DNA from: Burkholderiales bacterium
GTDB taxonomy: Bacteria > Pseudomonadota > Gammaproteobacteria > Burkholderiales > Burkholderiaceae_C
Assembly (NCBI GenBank): GCA_028868995.1
Contig: JAGWTH010000027.1
Coordinates: 1 to 52,258 of the forward strand
Direction of reading: 5' to 3'
DNA length: 52,258 nt
The translations under genes were made by a program, and so were the position numbers. The notes beneath the pieces are model-generated. The model ran no database searches, was not told the DNA's origin, and saw only the letters and a program-made list of their open reading frames with translations. Numbering within the stretch: the stretch's first letter is position 1; each line of letters opens with the position of its first letter. Of this stretch, positions 9,333 through 19,805 are shown in pieces.

Positions 9333-9671
9333 TCAGTGCTTCTCTTTCGCGAGGTTGATCGAGTACTTCGGGATCTCCACCACGAGGTCCTTCTGCGCCA
9401 CGATGGCCTGGCAGGACAGGCGCGACAGGGGCTCCAGGCCCCAGGCGCGGTCCAGCATGTCCTCCTCGTTCTCGTCCAGCTCGTTGAGCGAGTCGAAGCC
9501 CTCGCGCACGACCACGTGGCAGGTGGTGCAGGCGCAGCTCATGTCGCAGGCGTGCTCGATGGGGATGCCGTTGTCCAGCAATGCCTCGCAGATCGAGGTG
9601 CCGGCCGGCGCCGTCACCTCGGCCCCGTCGGGGGCGTATTCGGGATGGGGGAGGATCTTGATGACGGGCAT
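9333..9671 (-). CDS. fdx: ISC-type [2Fe-2S] ferredoxin
   Basis: A 112-residue adrenodoxin-type ferredoxin. The ligands are Cys residues in ACDMSCACTTCHV plus a distal Cys in LSCQAI, the standard Fdx spacing. It supplies electrons during Fe-S assembly on IscU. It is the last gene of the isc operon, 2 nt after hscA. No iscX follows; the next gene is convergent. Confidence 0.95.
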   Translation of the reverse strand: MPVIKILPHPEYAPDGAEVTAPAGTSICEALLDNGIPIEHACDMSCACTTCHVVVREGFDSLNELDENEEDMLDRAWGLEPLSRLSCQAIVAQKDLVVEIPKYSINLAKEKH

Positions 9672-9673
9672 GG

Positions 9674-11533
9674 TCAGATGGCCTCGAGGTTCTTGCCGGC
9701 CAGGGCCTTGCGGATGCCCTCGTTCATGCGCCGGGCGGCGAAGGCCTCGGTGCCCTTGGCGAGCGACTGCACGGCCGCCTCGATGGCGGCGGGGTCCTCG
9801 CTGGATTGCAGCGTTTCGCGCAGCGCCGCGACGAGGGCGTCGATCTCCGCGCGCTCCTGTGGCTGCAGCAGGGTGCCATCCGCGTCCAGGGCGCTGCGCG
9901 TGGCGATGATCATGCGCTCGCCGTCCACGCGCGCCTCGGTCAGCGCCCTGGCCTTCATGTCGGCCTCGGCCGTGGTGAAGCTCTCCTGCAGCATCCTGGC
10001 GATCTGCTGGTCCGACAGGCCGTAGGACGGCTTGACGTCGATGTGCGCCTCCACGCCCGAGCCCTGCTCGCGCGCCGACACGCCCAGCAGGCCGTCGGCA
10101 TCGACCGTGAAGGTCACGCGGATGCGTGCGGCGCCGGCGGCCATGGGCGGGATGCCGCGCAGCTCGAAGCGCGCCAGGCTGCGGCAGTCGGCCACCAGGT
10201 CGCGTTCGCCCTGCACCACGTGGATGGCCATGGCGGTCTGGCCGTCCTTGAAGGTGGTGAAGTCCTGTGCCTTGGCCGTGGGGATGGTCTCGTTGCGCGG
10301 GACGATGCGCTCCACCAGGCCGCCCATGGTCTCGATGCCCAGCGACAACGGGATCACATCCAGCAGCAGCAGTTCGCCCTGCGGGTCGTTGCCGGCCAGC
10401 TGGTTGGCCTGGATCGCGGCGCCCAGCGCCACGACCTCGTCCGGGTTCAGGTTGGTGAGCGGTTCGCGGCCGAAGAATTCGGCCACCGCCCGGCGCACCT
10501 GGGGCATGCGGGTGGAACCGCCGACCAGGACCACGCCCTGCACCTCGTCCTTCGCGAGCTTCGCGTCACGCAAGGCCTTGCGCACCGCACCCATGGTGCG
10601 GGCGGTCAGCTCGCTCGTCTCGCGTTCGAAGTCGGCCCGCGAGACCCGCACGTCGGTGGCGCGCCCGCCCAGGGCGACGCGCACGTTGACGGCGTCCTCG
10701 GCGGACAGCTGCTCCTTCACCTGCCGCGCCAGCATCTTGATGTGGGCCTTCTCGGACGCGGTCTCCGGATCCAGCCGGGCCTGCCGCAGCAGCCAGTCCG
10801 CCAGCGCGCGGTCGTAGTCGTCGCCGCCCAGGGCCGAGTCGCCGCCGGTGGCGACCACCTCGAACACGCCCTGGGTGAGGCGCAGGATGGAGATGTCGAA
10901 GGTGCCGCCGCCCAGGTCGTACACCGCGTAGAGGCCCTCGCTGCCGTTGTCCAGGCCGTAGGCGATCGCGGCGGCGGTGGGCTCGTTGATCAGGCGCAGG
11001 ACGTTCAGGCCGGCGAGCTGCGCGGCGTCCTTGGTCGCCTGGCGCTGGGCGTCGTCGAAGTAGGCCGGCACGGTGATCACCGCGCCGTACAGGTCGCCGT
11101 CGAAGGTGTCCTCGGCCTGGTAGCGCAAGGTCGCCAGGATCTCGGCGCTGACCTCCACCGGCGACTTCTCACCCTCGCGCGTGAGCAGCGTGACCATGCC
11201 GGGGTGGTCGGCGAAGCGGTAGGGCAGCTTCCTGCGGTCGGCGATGTCCGCCAGGCCGCGTCCCATGAAGCGCTTGACCGAGGCGATGGTGTTCTCGGGA
11301 TCCTCGGCCTGCGCGGCCTGGGCCTCGAAACCGACCTGCCGGCGCCCCTGCCCCAGGTAGCGCACCACCGAGGGCAGGATCACCCGGCCCTGCGCGTCGG
11401 GCAGGCATTCGGCCACGCCGTTGCGCACCGAGGCGACCAGGGAATGCGTCGTGCCGAGGTCGATGCCGACGGCGATGCGGCGCTGGTGCGGGTCGGGCGA
11501 GGCGCCGGGTTCGGAGATCTGGAGCAGGGCCAT
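9674..11533 (-). CDS. hscA: Hsp70-type chaperone HscA for Fe-S cluster transfer
   Basis: A 619-residue DnaK-family chaperone, the usual HscA length. The ATPase domain starts with [14 protein letters not shown], and phosphate and adenosine motifs follow ([18 protein letters not shown]). The C-terminal half is the substrate domain that recognises the LPPVK segment of IscU. The ATG at 11533 gives the family N-terminus; an upstream in-frame extension is rejected because it runs through hscB. The gene lies between hscB (20 nt upstream) and fdx (2 nt downstream). Confidence 0.95.
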   Translation of the reverse strand: MALLQISEPGASPDPHQRRIAVGIDLGTTHSLVASVRNGVAECLPDAQGRVILPSVVRYLGQGRRQVGFEAQAAQAEDPENTIASVKRFMGRGLADIADRRKLPYRFADHPGMVTLLTREGEKSPVEVSAEILATLRYQAEDTFDGDLYGAVITVPAYFDDAQRQATKDAAQLAGLNVLRLINEPTAAAIAYGLDNGSEGLYAVYDLGGGTFDISILRLTQGVFEVVATGGDSALGGDDYDRALADWLLRQARLDPETASEKAHIKMLARQVKEQLSAEDAVNVRVALGGRATDVRVSRADFERETSELTARTMGAVRKALRDAKLAKDEVQGVVLVGGSTRMPQVRRAVAEFFGREPLTNLNPDEVVALGAAIQANQLAGNDPQGELLLLDVIPLSLGIETMGGLVERIVPRNETIPTAKAQDFTTFKDGQTAMAIHVVQGERDLVADCRSLARFELRGIPPMAAGAARIRVTFTVDADGLLGVSAREQGSGVEAHIDVKPSYGLSDQQIARMLQESFTTAEADMKARALTEARVDGERMIIATRSALDADGTLLQPQERAEIDALVAALRETLQSSEDPAAIEAAVQSLAKGTEAFAARRMNEGIRKALAGKNLEAI

Positions 11534-11553
11534 GGCGATTCGGGAAGGGGCCG

Positions 11554-12072
11554 CTATTGTCCCAGCTGTGCGAGCCGCGAATCGATGTCGGCGGCAAAGC
11601 GCTCGATGAACATGAGGGCTCTCACCTGCTGCGCCGCCGCCTTCGCGTCGCCTTCCTGGTCCAGCAGCTGCCCGATGCGCGCCAGCATGTCGCGGCGGCG
11701 GCGCAGCACGCGGTCCGACAGGTCCTCGAGCTCCTCCTCGTCCCGCGCCTCGTCCAGCGCCTCGCGCCATTCCATCTGCTCCATCAGGAACTCCGGCGGC
11801 ATGGCGGTGTTGTTCTCGGCGTCGATGGGCGCGCCGAGCCGCTCGCACAGGTAGGCCGCCCGCTTGAGCGGGTCCTTCAGGCGCTGGTAGGCCTCGTTGA
11901 TGCGCACCGACCACTGCAGCGCGACGCGCTGGGCAGCCGGGCCCTGCGCCGCGAAGCGGTCCGGGTGCGCCTCGCGCTGGAGGTCCTTCCAGCGCGCGTC
12001 GATCCCGGCGCGCTCCTGCGCGAACCGCTGCGGCAGGCCGAACAGTTCGAAGTCGCTGTCGTTCAGGTTCAC
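11554..12072 (-). CDS. hscB: J-domain co-chaperone HscB
   Basis: A 172-residue protein. An N-terminal J domain carries the HPD tripeptide (AHPDRF), and a C-terminal helical domain binds IscU. It delivers IscU to HscA and stimulates its ATPase. The start codon is GTG, 1 nt after the iscA stop, so expression probably depends on translation of iscA. Confidence 0.94.
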   Translation of the reverse strand: MNLNDSDFELFGLPQRFAQERAGIDARWKDLQREAHPDRFAAQGPAAQRVALQWSVRINEAYQRLKDPLKRAAYLCERLGAPIDAENNTAMPPEFLMEQMEWREALDEARDEEELEDLSDRVLRRRRDMLARIGQLLDQEGDAKAAAQQVRALMFIERFAADIDSRLAQLGQ

Positions 12073-12073
12073 G

Positions 12074-12397
12074 TCAGACGCGGAAGGATTCTCCGCAGCC
12101 GCAGCGGTCGCGCTCGTTCGGGTTGTTGAACTTGAAGCCCTCGTTGAGGCCTTCCCGCACGAAATCGAGCTGGGTGCCGTCGATGTACGCCAGGCTCTTC
12201 GGGTCCACCAGCAGCTTCACGCCGTGGTTCTCGAACACGATGTCCTCGGGCGCCACCTCGTCCACGTACTCGAGCTTGTACGCCAGGCCGGAGCAGCCGG
12301 TGGTCTTGACGCCGAGGCGCACGCCCACGCCCTTGCCTCGCCTGGCGAGGTAACGGGTGACGTGCCGCGCCGCGGCTTCGGTCAGGGTCACAGCCAT
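12074..12397 (-). CDS. iscA: A-type Fe-S carrier IscA
   Basis: A 107-residue A-type scaffold/carrier with the three conserved cysteines: one in TTGCSGLAY and two in the C-terminal DRCGCGESF. It lies 7 nt after iscU and 1 nt before hscB. A-type proteins deliver iron or [4Fe-4S] clusters to apoproteins. ErpA is a related alternative, but the position inside the isc operon supports IscA. Confidence 0.94.
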   Translation of the reverse strand: MAVTLTEAAARHVTRYLARRGKGVGVRLGVKTTGCSGLAYKLEYVDEVAPEDIVFENHGVKLLVDPKSLAYIDGTQLDFVREGLNEGFKFNNPNERDRCGCGESFRV

Positions 12398-12404
12398 CGC
12401 CGGA

Positions 12405-12791
12405 TCAGTTCGCGTGCTTCTTCTTGTAGTCCGCCACGGCTGCCTTGATGGCGTCCTCGGCGAGGATGGAGCAGTGGATCTTCACCGGCGGCAGGGCCAG
12501 TTCCTCCGCGATCTGCGCGTTCTTGATCTGCGCGGCCTCGTCCAGCGTCTTGCCCTTGACCCACTCGGTCACGAGCGAGCTGGAAGCGATGGCCGAGCCA
12601 CAGCCGTAGGTCTTGAAGCGCGCGTCCTCGATCACGCCCGTGTCCGGGTTGACCTTGATCTGCAGCTTCATCACGTCGCCGCAGGCGGGCGCACCGACCA
12701 TGCCGGTGCCGACGCTGTCGTCCCCCTTCTCGAAGGAGCCGACGTTGCGCGGGTTCTCGTAGTGCTCGACGACTTTCTGCGAATAGGCCAT
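12405..12791 (-). CDS. iscU: Fe-S assembly scaffold IscU
   Basis: A 128-residue scaffold protein. The cluster ligands C37, C64 and C107 and the modulating D39 are visible, with the HscA-recognition motif LPPVK at 100-104. The length is exactly that of proteobacterial IscU. The start is ATG, 30 nt after iscS. Confidence 0.97.
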   Translation of the reverse strand: MAYSQKVVEHYENPRNVGSFEKGDDSVGTGMVGAPACGDVMKLQIKVNPDTGVIEDARFKTYGCGSAIASSSLVTEWVKGKTLDEAAQIKNAQIAEELALPPVKIHCSILAEDAIKAAVADYKKKHAN

Positions 12792-12821
12792 GTTCGTACT
12801 CCTGATCTGTCTTTTCTTTTC

Positions 12822-14042
12822 CTAGTGAGCCGTCCACTGGATGGTGCTCAGGTCGACGCCGTCCTGGTACATCTCCCACAGCGGGCTCAGCTCGCGCAGC
12901 TTGGCGACGTTCTGCTTGATCGTCTCCACCGCGTAGTCGATCTCTTCCTCGGTCGTGAAGCGGCCGATGGTCATGCGCAGGCTGCTGTGCGCCAGCTCGT
13001 CGCTGCGGCCCAGCGCGCGCAGCACGTAGCTCGGCTCCAGCGAGGCGGAGGTGCAGGCGGAGCCCGAGGACACCGCGATGCCCTTGATGCCCATGATCAG
13101 CGACTCGCCCTCGACGAAGTTGAAGCTCATGTTCAGGTTGTGCGGCACCCGGTGTTCCATGTTGCCGTTGACGAAGACCTGCTCCACGTCCTTCAGGCCG
13201 TCCAGCAGGCGCTTCTGCAGCCGGCGGGCGTGCTCCAGGTCCTTTTGCATCTCTTCCTTCGCGATGCGGAAGGCCTCGCCCATGCCCACGATCTGGTGGG
13301 TGGGCAGCGTGCCGGAGCGCATGCCGCGCTCGTGGCCGCCGCCGTGCATCTGCGCCTCCAGGCGCACCCGCGGCTTGCGGCGCACGTACAGGGCCCCGAT
13401 GCCCTTGGGGCCGTAGGTCTTGTGCGAGGCCAGGCTCATCAGGTCCACGGGGAGCTTCTTCAGGTCGATCTCGACCTTGCCGGTGGACTGCGCGGCGTCG
13501 ACGTGGAAGATCACGCCCTTCTCGCGGCAGATCGAGCCGATCGCGGAGATGTCCTGGATCACCCCGATCTCGTTGTTCACGTGCATGACCGAGGCCAGGA
13601 TGGTGTCCGGGCGGATCGCCGCGCGGAACTGCTCCAGGTCCAGCATGCCGTCCTCCTGGACATCCAGGTAGGTCACCTCGAAGCCCTCGCGCTCCAGCGC
13701 GCGCATGGTGTCCAGCACGGCCTTGTGCTCGGTCTTCACCGTGATCAGGTGCCGGCCCTTGCCCTTGTAGAACTGGGCCGCGCCCTTGATGGCCAGGTTG
13801 TCCGACTCGGTCGCACCGGAGGTCCAGACGATCTCGCGCGGGTCGGCGCCGACTAGGTCGGCGACCTGCTGGCGGGCCCGCTCCACGGCCTCCTCGGCCT
13901 CCCAGCCCCAGGCGTGGCTGCGGGAGGCGGGGTTGCCGAAGTGTTCGCGCAACCAGGGAATCATGGCGTCGACCACGCGCGGGTCGACCGGCGTCGTCGC
14001 GCCGTAGTCCATGTAGATGGGGAAATGAGGCGTCATGTCCAT
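12822..14042 (-). CDS. iscS: Cysteine desulfurase IscS
   Basis: A 406-residue PLP enzyme that transfers sulfur from cysteine to IscU. The PLP lysine is in SHKTYGPKG and the catalytic cysteine sits in the mobile loop [10 protein letters not shown]. The Met at 14042 is followed two codons later by another ATG (14036), which matches the usual family start MTPHFPIY; either could be used. It lies 31 nt after iscR. Confidence 0.96.
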   Translation of the reverse strand: MDMTPHFPIYMDYGATTPVDPRVVDAMIPWLREHFGNPASRSHAWGWEAEEAVERARQQVADLVGADPREIVWTSGATESDNLAIKGAAQFYKGKGRHLITVKTEHKAVLDTMRALEREGFEVTYLDVQEDGMLDLEQFRAAIRPDTILASVMHVNNEIGVIQDISAIGSICREKGVIFHVDAAQSTGKVEIDLKKLPVDLMSLASHKTYGPKGIGALYVRRKPRVRLEAQMHGGGHERGMRSGTLPTHQIVGMGEAFRIAKEEMQKDLEHARRLQKRLLDGLKDVEQVFVNGNMEHRVPHNLNMSFNFVEGESLIMGIKGIAVSSGSACTSASLEPSYVLRALGRSDELAHSSLRMTIGRFTTEEEIDYAVETIKQNVAKLRELSPLWEMYQDGVDLSTIQWTAH

Positions 14043-14073
14043 TGCTGGCGTTCTTCTGCTGGCGGGTTGCTAC

Positions 14074-14610
14074 TTATTGCTTGGCGAGCGAGCTTCCGAG
14101 GGCGAACACGGAGTTCGGCGCATTGACCCGGATGGGCTTGACCACCGGGGCGCTGGAGATCGCCCGCTTGGGCGTGGGCTTGTCCTCGATCTGGATGCCC
14201 TTGGCGAGCTGGTCGTCCACCAGCTTCTGCAGGGTGATCGAATCCAGGAACTCCACCATGCGCTGGTTGAGCGCCGACCACAGCTCGTGGGTCATGCAGC
14301 GGCCGCCGTCCCCCTGGCAGTTCTCCTTGCCGCCGCACTGGGTGGCGTCGATCGGCTCGTCCACCGAGACGATGATGTCGGCCACGGTGATTTCGCCCGC
14401 CTTGCGGCCGAGCGTGTAGCCGCCGCCCGGGCCCCGGGTGGATTCCACGAGTTCGTGCCGGCGCAGCTTGCCGAACAGCTGCTCCAGGTAGGACAGCGAG
14501 ATCTGCTGGCGCTGGCTGATCGCCGCCAGGGTGACGGGACCGTTGTTCTGGCGCAGTGCCAGGTCGATCATCGCGGTGACCGCAAAGCGGCCTTTGGTCG
14601 TGAGACGCAT
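14074..14610 (-). CDS. iscR: Fe-S cluster-sensing Rrf2 regulator IscR
   Basis: A 178-residue Rrf2-family winged-helix regulator. The start [11 protein letters not shown] is canonical and is preceded by GGAGCTAGCG; a longer in-frame upstream extension is rejected. Cluster ligands are C92, C98, C105 and H108, with one extra residue between the second and third Cys relative to E. coli (92/98/104/107). With its [2Fe-2S] cluster it should repress its own operon. A matching operator is visible upstream at 14752-14776. The C-terminal tail is 20-30 residues longer than the DNA-binding core needs, as in other betaproteobacterial IscR proteins. Confidence 0.96.
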   Translation of the reverse strand: MRLTTKGRFAVTAMIDLALRQNNGPVTLAAISQRQQISLSYLEQLFGKLRRHELVESTRGPGGGYTLGRKAGEITVADIIVSVDEPIDATQCGGKENCQGDGGRCMTHELWSALNQRMVEFLDSITLQKLVDDQLAKGIQIEDKPTPKRAISSAPVVKPIRVNAPNSVFALGSSLAKQ

Positions 14611-14751
14611 CGCTAGCTCCTTGTTGCTCGCTTGCTTGCCCTGCCCACCGCGGCACCCGCCGCGCCAGGCCGTCTCCACCCATGCTCCGGCTTGTCGTGC
14701 CGGCCCTCTGGTGCCGGCTCCTCGGCCCGGCCATTGGTCTCTTCCCTGGGG

Positions 14752-14776
14752 GTTCCTGACTGTTTCCGTCAAGTAT
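14752..14776 (-). promoter_or_regulatory. Candidate IscR type 1 operator
   Basis: On the minus strand this 25-bp site begins ATACTTGAC, has six central bases, then AGTCAGG. It agrees with the published type 1 consensus ATASYYGACTRWWWYAGTCRRSTAT at roughly 20 of 25 positions. It overlaps the -10 element and the expected start site of the isc operon, the position needed for autorepression by holo-IscR. Binding is inferred from the consensus as I recall it. Confidence 0.72.
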
Positions 14777-14780
14777 ATCA
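14772..14780 (-). promoter_or_regulatory. Extended -10 promoter of the isc operon
   Basis: The minus strand reads TGATATACT, a TGn extension joined to a near-consensus -10 hexamer (TATACT). No good -35 hexamer lies 16-18 bp upstream, which is typical for extended -10 promoters. The predicted leader to the iscR start is about 155 nt. Confidence 0.6.
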
Positions 14781-14781
14781 G

Positions 14782-14815
14782 AAAACCCGGCATGGGACTC
14801 GGGTACTCGGGTTTT
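14782..14815 (-). terminator. Intrinsic terminator after uvrB
   Basis: A perfect 8-bp stem (AAAACCCG with CGGGTTTT) encloses an 18-nt loop and ends in TTTT on the minus strand. It lies 48 nt past the uvrB stop and just before the iscR promoter, so it should insulate isc from uvrB transcription. The stem is symmetric and could also act on the plus strand. Confidence 0.6.
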
Positions 14816-14862
14816 GCCGCGCTGCAGCAGGCCGGCGGGTCCGCCCCGGTCCTCCCGCGGCC

Positions 14863-16974
<2,112 letters not shown>

Positions 16975-16999
16975 GCGGGTAAGTACTGAAACGACGGAC

Positions 17000-17005
17000 T
17001 AAAAT
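17000..17005 (+). promoter_or_regulatory. Possible -10 element for the aminotransferase gene
   Basis: TAAAAT lies 64 nt before the aminotransferase ATG in the 94-bp divergent gap with uvrB. The hexamer matches TATAAT at five of six positions. No convincing -35 is present at 16-18 bp. Confidence 0.35.
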
Positions 17006-17068
17006 TGCGGGCAGCCGGCCAGGGTACAACAGGCCGGGCATTCCTGCCACCGCATCCCAAGGAACCCC

Positions 17069-18268
17069 ATGTCCCTCTTCAACGCCGTCGAAATGGCGCC
17101 CCGCGACCCGATCCTGGGCCTGACCGAGCAATTCGTCGCCGACACCAACCCCAGGAAGGTGAACCTGGGCGTGGGCGTCTACTACGACGACAACGGCAAG
17201 CTGCCCCTGCTGGAGTGCGTGCAGAAGGCGGAAGAGAAGATGATGGCGGCCCATGCGGCCCGCGGCTACCTGCCCATCGACGGCATCGCGGCCTACGACG
17301 CGGCGATCAAGTCGCTCGTTTTCGGAGCCGACTCCGAGCCCGTGAAGAGCGGCCGCGTCGCCACCATCCAGGCCCTGGGCGGCACCGGCGGCCTGAAGGT
17401 CGGCGCGGACTTCCTGTTCAAGCTGAACCCGAAGGCCAAGGTCCTGATCAGCGACCCGAGCTGGGAGAACCACCGCGGCATCTTCCGCGACGCCGGCTTC
17501 GAGGTCGACACCTATCCCTACTACGACGCCGCGAAGCGCGGCATCAACTTCGACGGCATGCTCAGCGCGCTGAACACGGCGCCGGCCGGCACCGTCGTCG
17601 TCCTGCATGCCTGCTGCCACAACCCCACCGGCTACGACCTGAGCCCCGCCCAGTGGGACCAGGTGGTCGCCGCCGTGAAGGCGCGCAAGCTGGTGGCCTT
17701 CCTGGACATGGCCTACCAGGGCTTCGGCCAGGGGATCGCCGAAGATGGCCTGGCGGTGCAGAAGTTCGTCGCCTCCGGCCAGGACTTCCTGGTGTCGACC
17801 TCGTTCTCCAAGAGCCTGAGCCTCTACGGCGAGCGCATCGGCGCCCTTTCCGTGCTGTGCGCCGACAAGGACGAAGCCGCCCGCGTGCTGTCGCAGCTGA
17901 AGATCGTGATCCGCACCAACTACAGCAGCCCGGCGACGCACGGCGGCCAGATCGCCGCGACCATCCTCAACACGCCCGAGCTGCGCGCACTGTGGGAGAA
18001 GGAGCTCGCCGCCATGCGCGTGCGCATCAAGGAGATGCGCTCGGCCCTCGTGGAGAAGCTCACGGCGAAGGGCGTGAAGGGCGACTTCTCGTTCATCACC
18101 CAGCAGGTCGGCATGTTCAGCTACTCCGGGCTGAGCAAGGACCAGATGGTCCGCCTGCGCAACGAGTTCGGCGTGTACGGCATCGACAGCGGCCGCATCT
18201 GCGTGGCGGCGCTGAACAGCAAGAACATCGACTACGTCACCGAGTCCATCGCCAAGGTGGTGCAGTAA
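17069..18268 (+). CDS. tyrB: Aromatic/aspartate aminotransferase (class I PLP)
   Basis: A 399-residue class I aminotransferase. LGVGVYYDDNGKLPLLECV at the N-terminus, NPTGYDLS in the middle and the PLP lysine in TSFSKSLSLYGERIG place it in the AspC/TyrB group; Burkholderiales members are usually annotated aromatic aminotransferase. It would transfer the amino group between aromatic amino acids or aspartate and 2-oxoglutarate. The following flavoprotein gene begins at the next base after its stop, so the two are probably co-transcribed. Aspartate versus aromatic preference cannot be decided here. Confidence 0.9.
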   Translation: MSLFNAVEMAPRDPILGLTEQFVADTNPRKVNLGVGVYYDDNGKLPLLECVQKAEEKMMAAHAARGYLPIDGIAAYDAAIKSLVFGADSEPVKSGRVATIQALGGTGGLKVGADFLFKLNPKAKVLISDPSWENHRGIFRDAGFEVDTYPYYDAAKRGINFDGMLSALNTAPAGTVVVLHACCHNPTGYDLSPAQWDQVVAAVKARKLVAFLDMAYQGFGQGIAEDGLAVQKFVASGQDFLVSTSFSKSLSLYGERIGALSVLCADKDEAARVLSQLKIVIRTNYSSPATHGGQIAATILNTPELRALWEKELAAMRVRIKEMRSALVEKLTAKGVKGDFSFITQQVGMFSYSGLSKDQMVRLRNEFGVYGIDSGRICVAALNSKNIDYVTESIAKVVQ

Positions 18269-19534
18269 GTGCATTCCCCCGGTCGCGTCGCCGTGGTCGG
18301 CGGCGGACCGGCCGGCCTGATGGCCGCCGAGGTGCTGGCGCAAGGCGGCGCGCAAGTCGACCTGTTCGATGCCATGCCGTCGGTGGGCCGCAAGTTCCTG
18401 CTGGCCGGCCGCGGCGGCCTGAACCTCACGCATTCCGAGCCCACCCCCGCCCTGCTCGCCCGCTACGGCGAGCGCGCCGAGGCCTTGCGCGAGGCCGTGA
18501 CCGCCTTCGACGGCACGGCCGTGCGCGAGTGGGCGGCCGGCCTGGGGATAGCGACCTTCGTCGGCTCTTCGGGCCGCGTCTTCCCGACCGACATGAAGGC
18601 GGCGCCGCTGCTGCGCGCCTGGCTGCACCGACTGCGGACCAGTGGAGTGCGGATCCACACGCGCCATCGCTGGACCGGCTGGACGGCCGATGGCGTGCTG
18701 CGTTTCACCACGCCGGCTGGCGAGGTGACGCACACGGCCGACGCCACCGTGCTGGCCCTGGGCGGCGCCAGCTGGCCCCGCCTCGGCTCCGACGGCGCCT
18801 GGGCGCCCTGGCTGCGCGAGCGCGGCGTGGCGGTGGCCCCCTGGCAGTCCTCGAACTGCGGCTTCGACGTGGCCCCCACCGCGCCGGGCCGCAGCGGCTG
18901 GAGCGACCACCTGCGCCAGCGCTTCGCCGGCCAGCCGCTCAAGACCGTCGCCATCCGCTTCACCGACCTCTCCGGCAGGACCGAGACGCAGCCCGGCGAA
19001 TTCGTCGTCACCGACACCGGCATCGAAGGCAGCCTCGTGTATGCCTTCAGCGCCCGCATCCGCGACTGCATCGCGGCGCGAGGACAGGCCACGATCCACG
19101 TCGACCTGCTGCCGCAGCACACGCCGCAACAGGTGCTGGCCGAGACCCGCCGGCCGCGCGGCCCCCGCAGCCTGTCGACCCACCTGAAGAGCCGGCTGGG
19201 CCTGCACGGCCTGAAGATGGCGCTGCTGCACGAACTGCTGGTCCCGCAGCAGCTGGCCGACCCCGTGCAGCTCGCCCAGGCCCTGAAGGCCCTGCCTCTG
19301 GTGCTGGCGCGCCCGCGGCCCCTGGCCGAGGCCATCAGCACCGCCGGCGGCGTCGCCTTCGAGGCGCTCGATGCGCGCGGCATGTTGCGCGCCCTGCCCG
19401 GCACCTTCTGCGCCGGGGAGATGCTGGACTGGGAGGCGCCCACCGGCGGCTACCTGCTCACCGCCAGCCTGGCCACCGGACGCACGGCGGCGCGGGGCGC
19501 CCTGGCGTGGCTCGCGGACGAGCGCGCGACCTGA
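18269..19534 (+). CDS. NAD(P)/FAD-dependent oxidoreductase, TIGR03862/YhiN-like family
   Basis: A 421-residue flavoprotein. The N-terminal fold VAVVGGGPAGLMAAEVLA plus GRKFLLAGRGGLNLTHSE is the signature of the HI0933/YhiN-like family, subgroup TIGR03862. The C-terminus has the second nucleotide contact GEMLDWEAPTGGYLL. The start is GTG, immediately after the aminotransferase stop. Physiological role is unknown for the family. Length and motifs are complete. Confidence 0.85.
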   Translation: MHSPGRVAVVGGGPAGLMAAEVLAQGGAQVDLFDAMPSVGRKFLLAGRGGLNLTHSEPTPALLARYGERAEALREAVTAFDGTAVREWAAGLGIATFVGSSGRVFPTDMKAAPLLRAWLHRLRTSGVRIHTRHRWTGWTADGVLRFTTPAGEVTHTADATVLALGGASWPRLGSDGAWAPWLRERGVAVAPWQSSNCGFDVAPTAPGRSGWSDHLRQRFAGQPLKTVAIRFTDLSGRTETQPGEFVVTDTGIEGSLVYAFSARIRDCIAARGQATIHVDLLPQHTPQQVLAETRRPRGPRSLSTHLKSRLGLHGLKMALLHELLVPQQLADPVQLAQALKALPLVLARPRPLAEAISTAGGVAFEALDARGMLRALPGTFCAGEMLDWEAPTGGYLLTASLATGRTAARGALAWLADERAT

Positions 19535-19536
19535 GG

Positions 19537-19542
19537 GATAAT
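19537..19542 (+). promoter_or_regulatory. Possible -10 element for the small basic protein gene
   Basis: GATAAT (five of six matches to TATAAT) lies just past the flavoprotein stop and 38 nt before the ATG of the 55-residue gene. The -35 region is GC-rich and unconvincing. Confidence 0.35.
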
Positions 19543-19580
19543 CGGCGATTCGTCTCATCCCAGAATCCAACGGAGCCGTC

Positions 19581-19748
19581 ATGGGCAACAAGATCGTCAC
19601 CGAAGCGGACCGCAAGGCCACCCCCCGTCCCGCCGCCCCCAAGGGCGTCACCCTCACCACCGGCCGCGGCCAGAAGGTGAGCCTGGAGCGCGGCTCCCAC
19701 ACCCGCAGCAAGAAGAACCCGGGCAAGCGTCCCCACAAAGGCGGCTGA
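19581..19748 (+). CDS. Small, highly basic hypothetical protein (55 aa)
   Basis: A 55-codon frame starting with ATG. CGGAG lies just upstream, a candidate -10 sits before it, and a strong intrinsic terminator follows 22 nt after the stop. The product starts MGNKIVTEADRK and ends in a Lys/Arg/Gly/Pro-rich tail (SKKNPGKRPHKGG), with about a quarter basic residues and no hydrophobic segment. Its own promoter and terminator signals suggest a real, independently expressed gene. Function unknown; nucleic-acid binding or ribosome association would fit the charge but is speculation. Confidence 0.7.
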   Translation: MGNKIVTEADRKATPRPAAPKGVTLTTGRGQKVSLERGSHTRSKKNPGKRPHKGG

Positions 19749-19770
19749 TCCTCCCCCGCTTCCCGCGCCT

Positions 19771-19792
19771 CGCCGCCCCCGGGCGGCGTTTT
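19771..19792 (+). terminator. Intrinsic terminator after the small basic protein gene
   Basis: An inverted repeat CGCCGCC/GGCGGCG with a 4-nt loop is followed directly by TTTT. It is the clearest rho-independent terminator in the window. It lies 14 nt before the next start codon. Confidence 0.8.
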
Positions 19793-19805
19793 GCATTCAG
19801 GCCCC

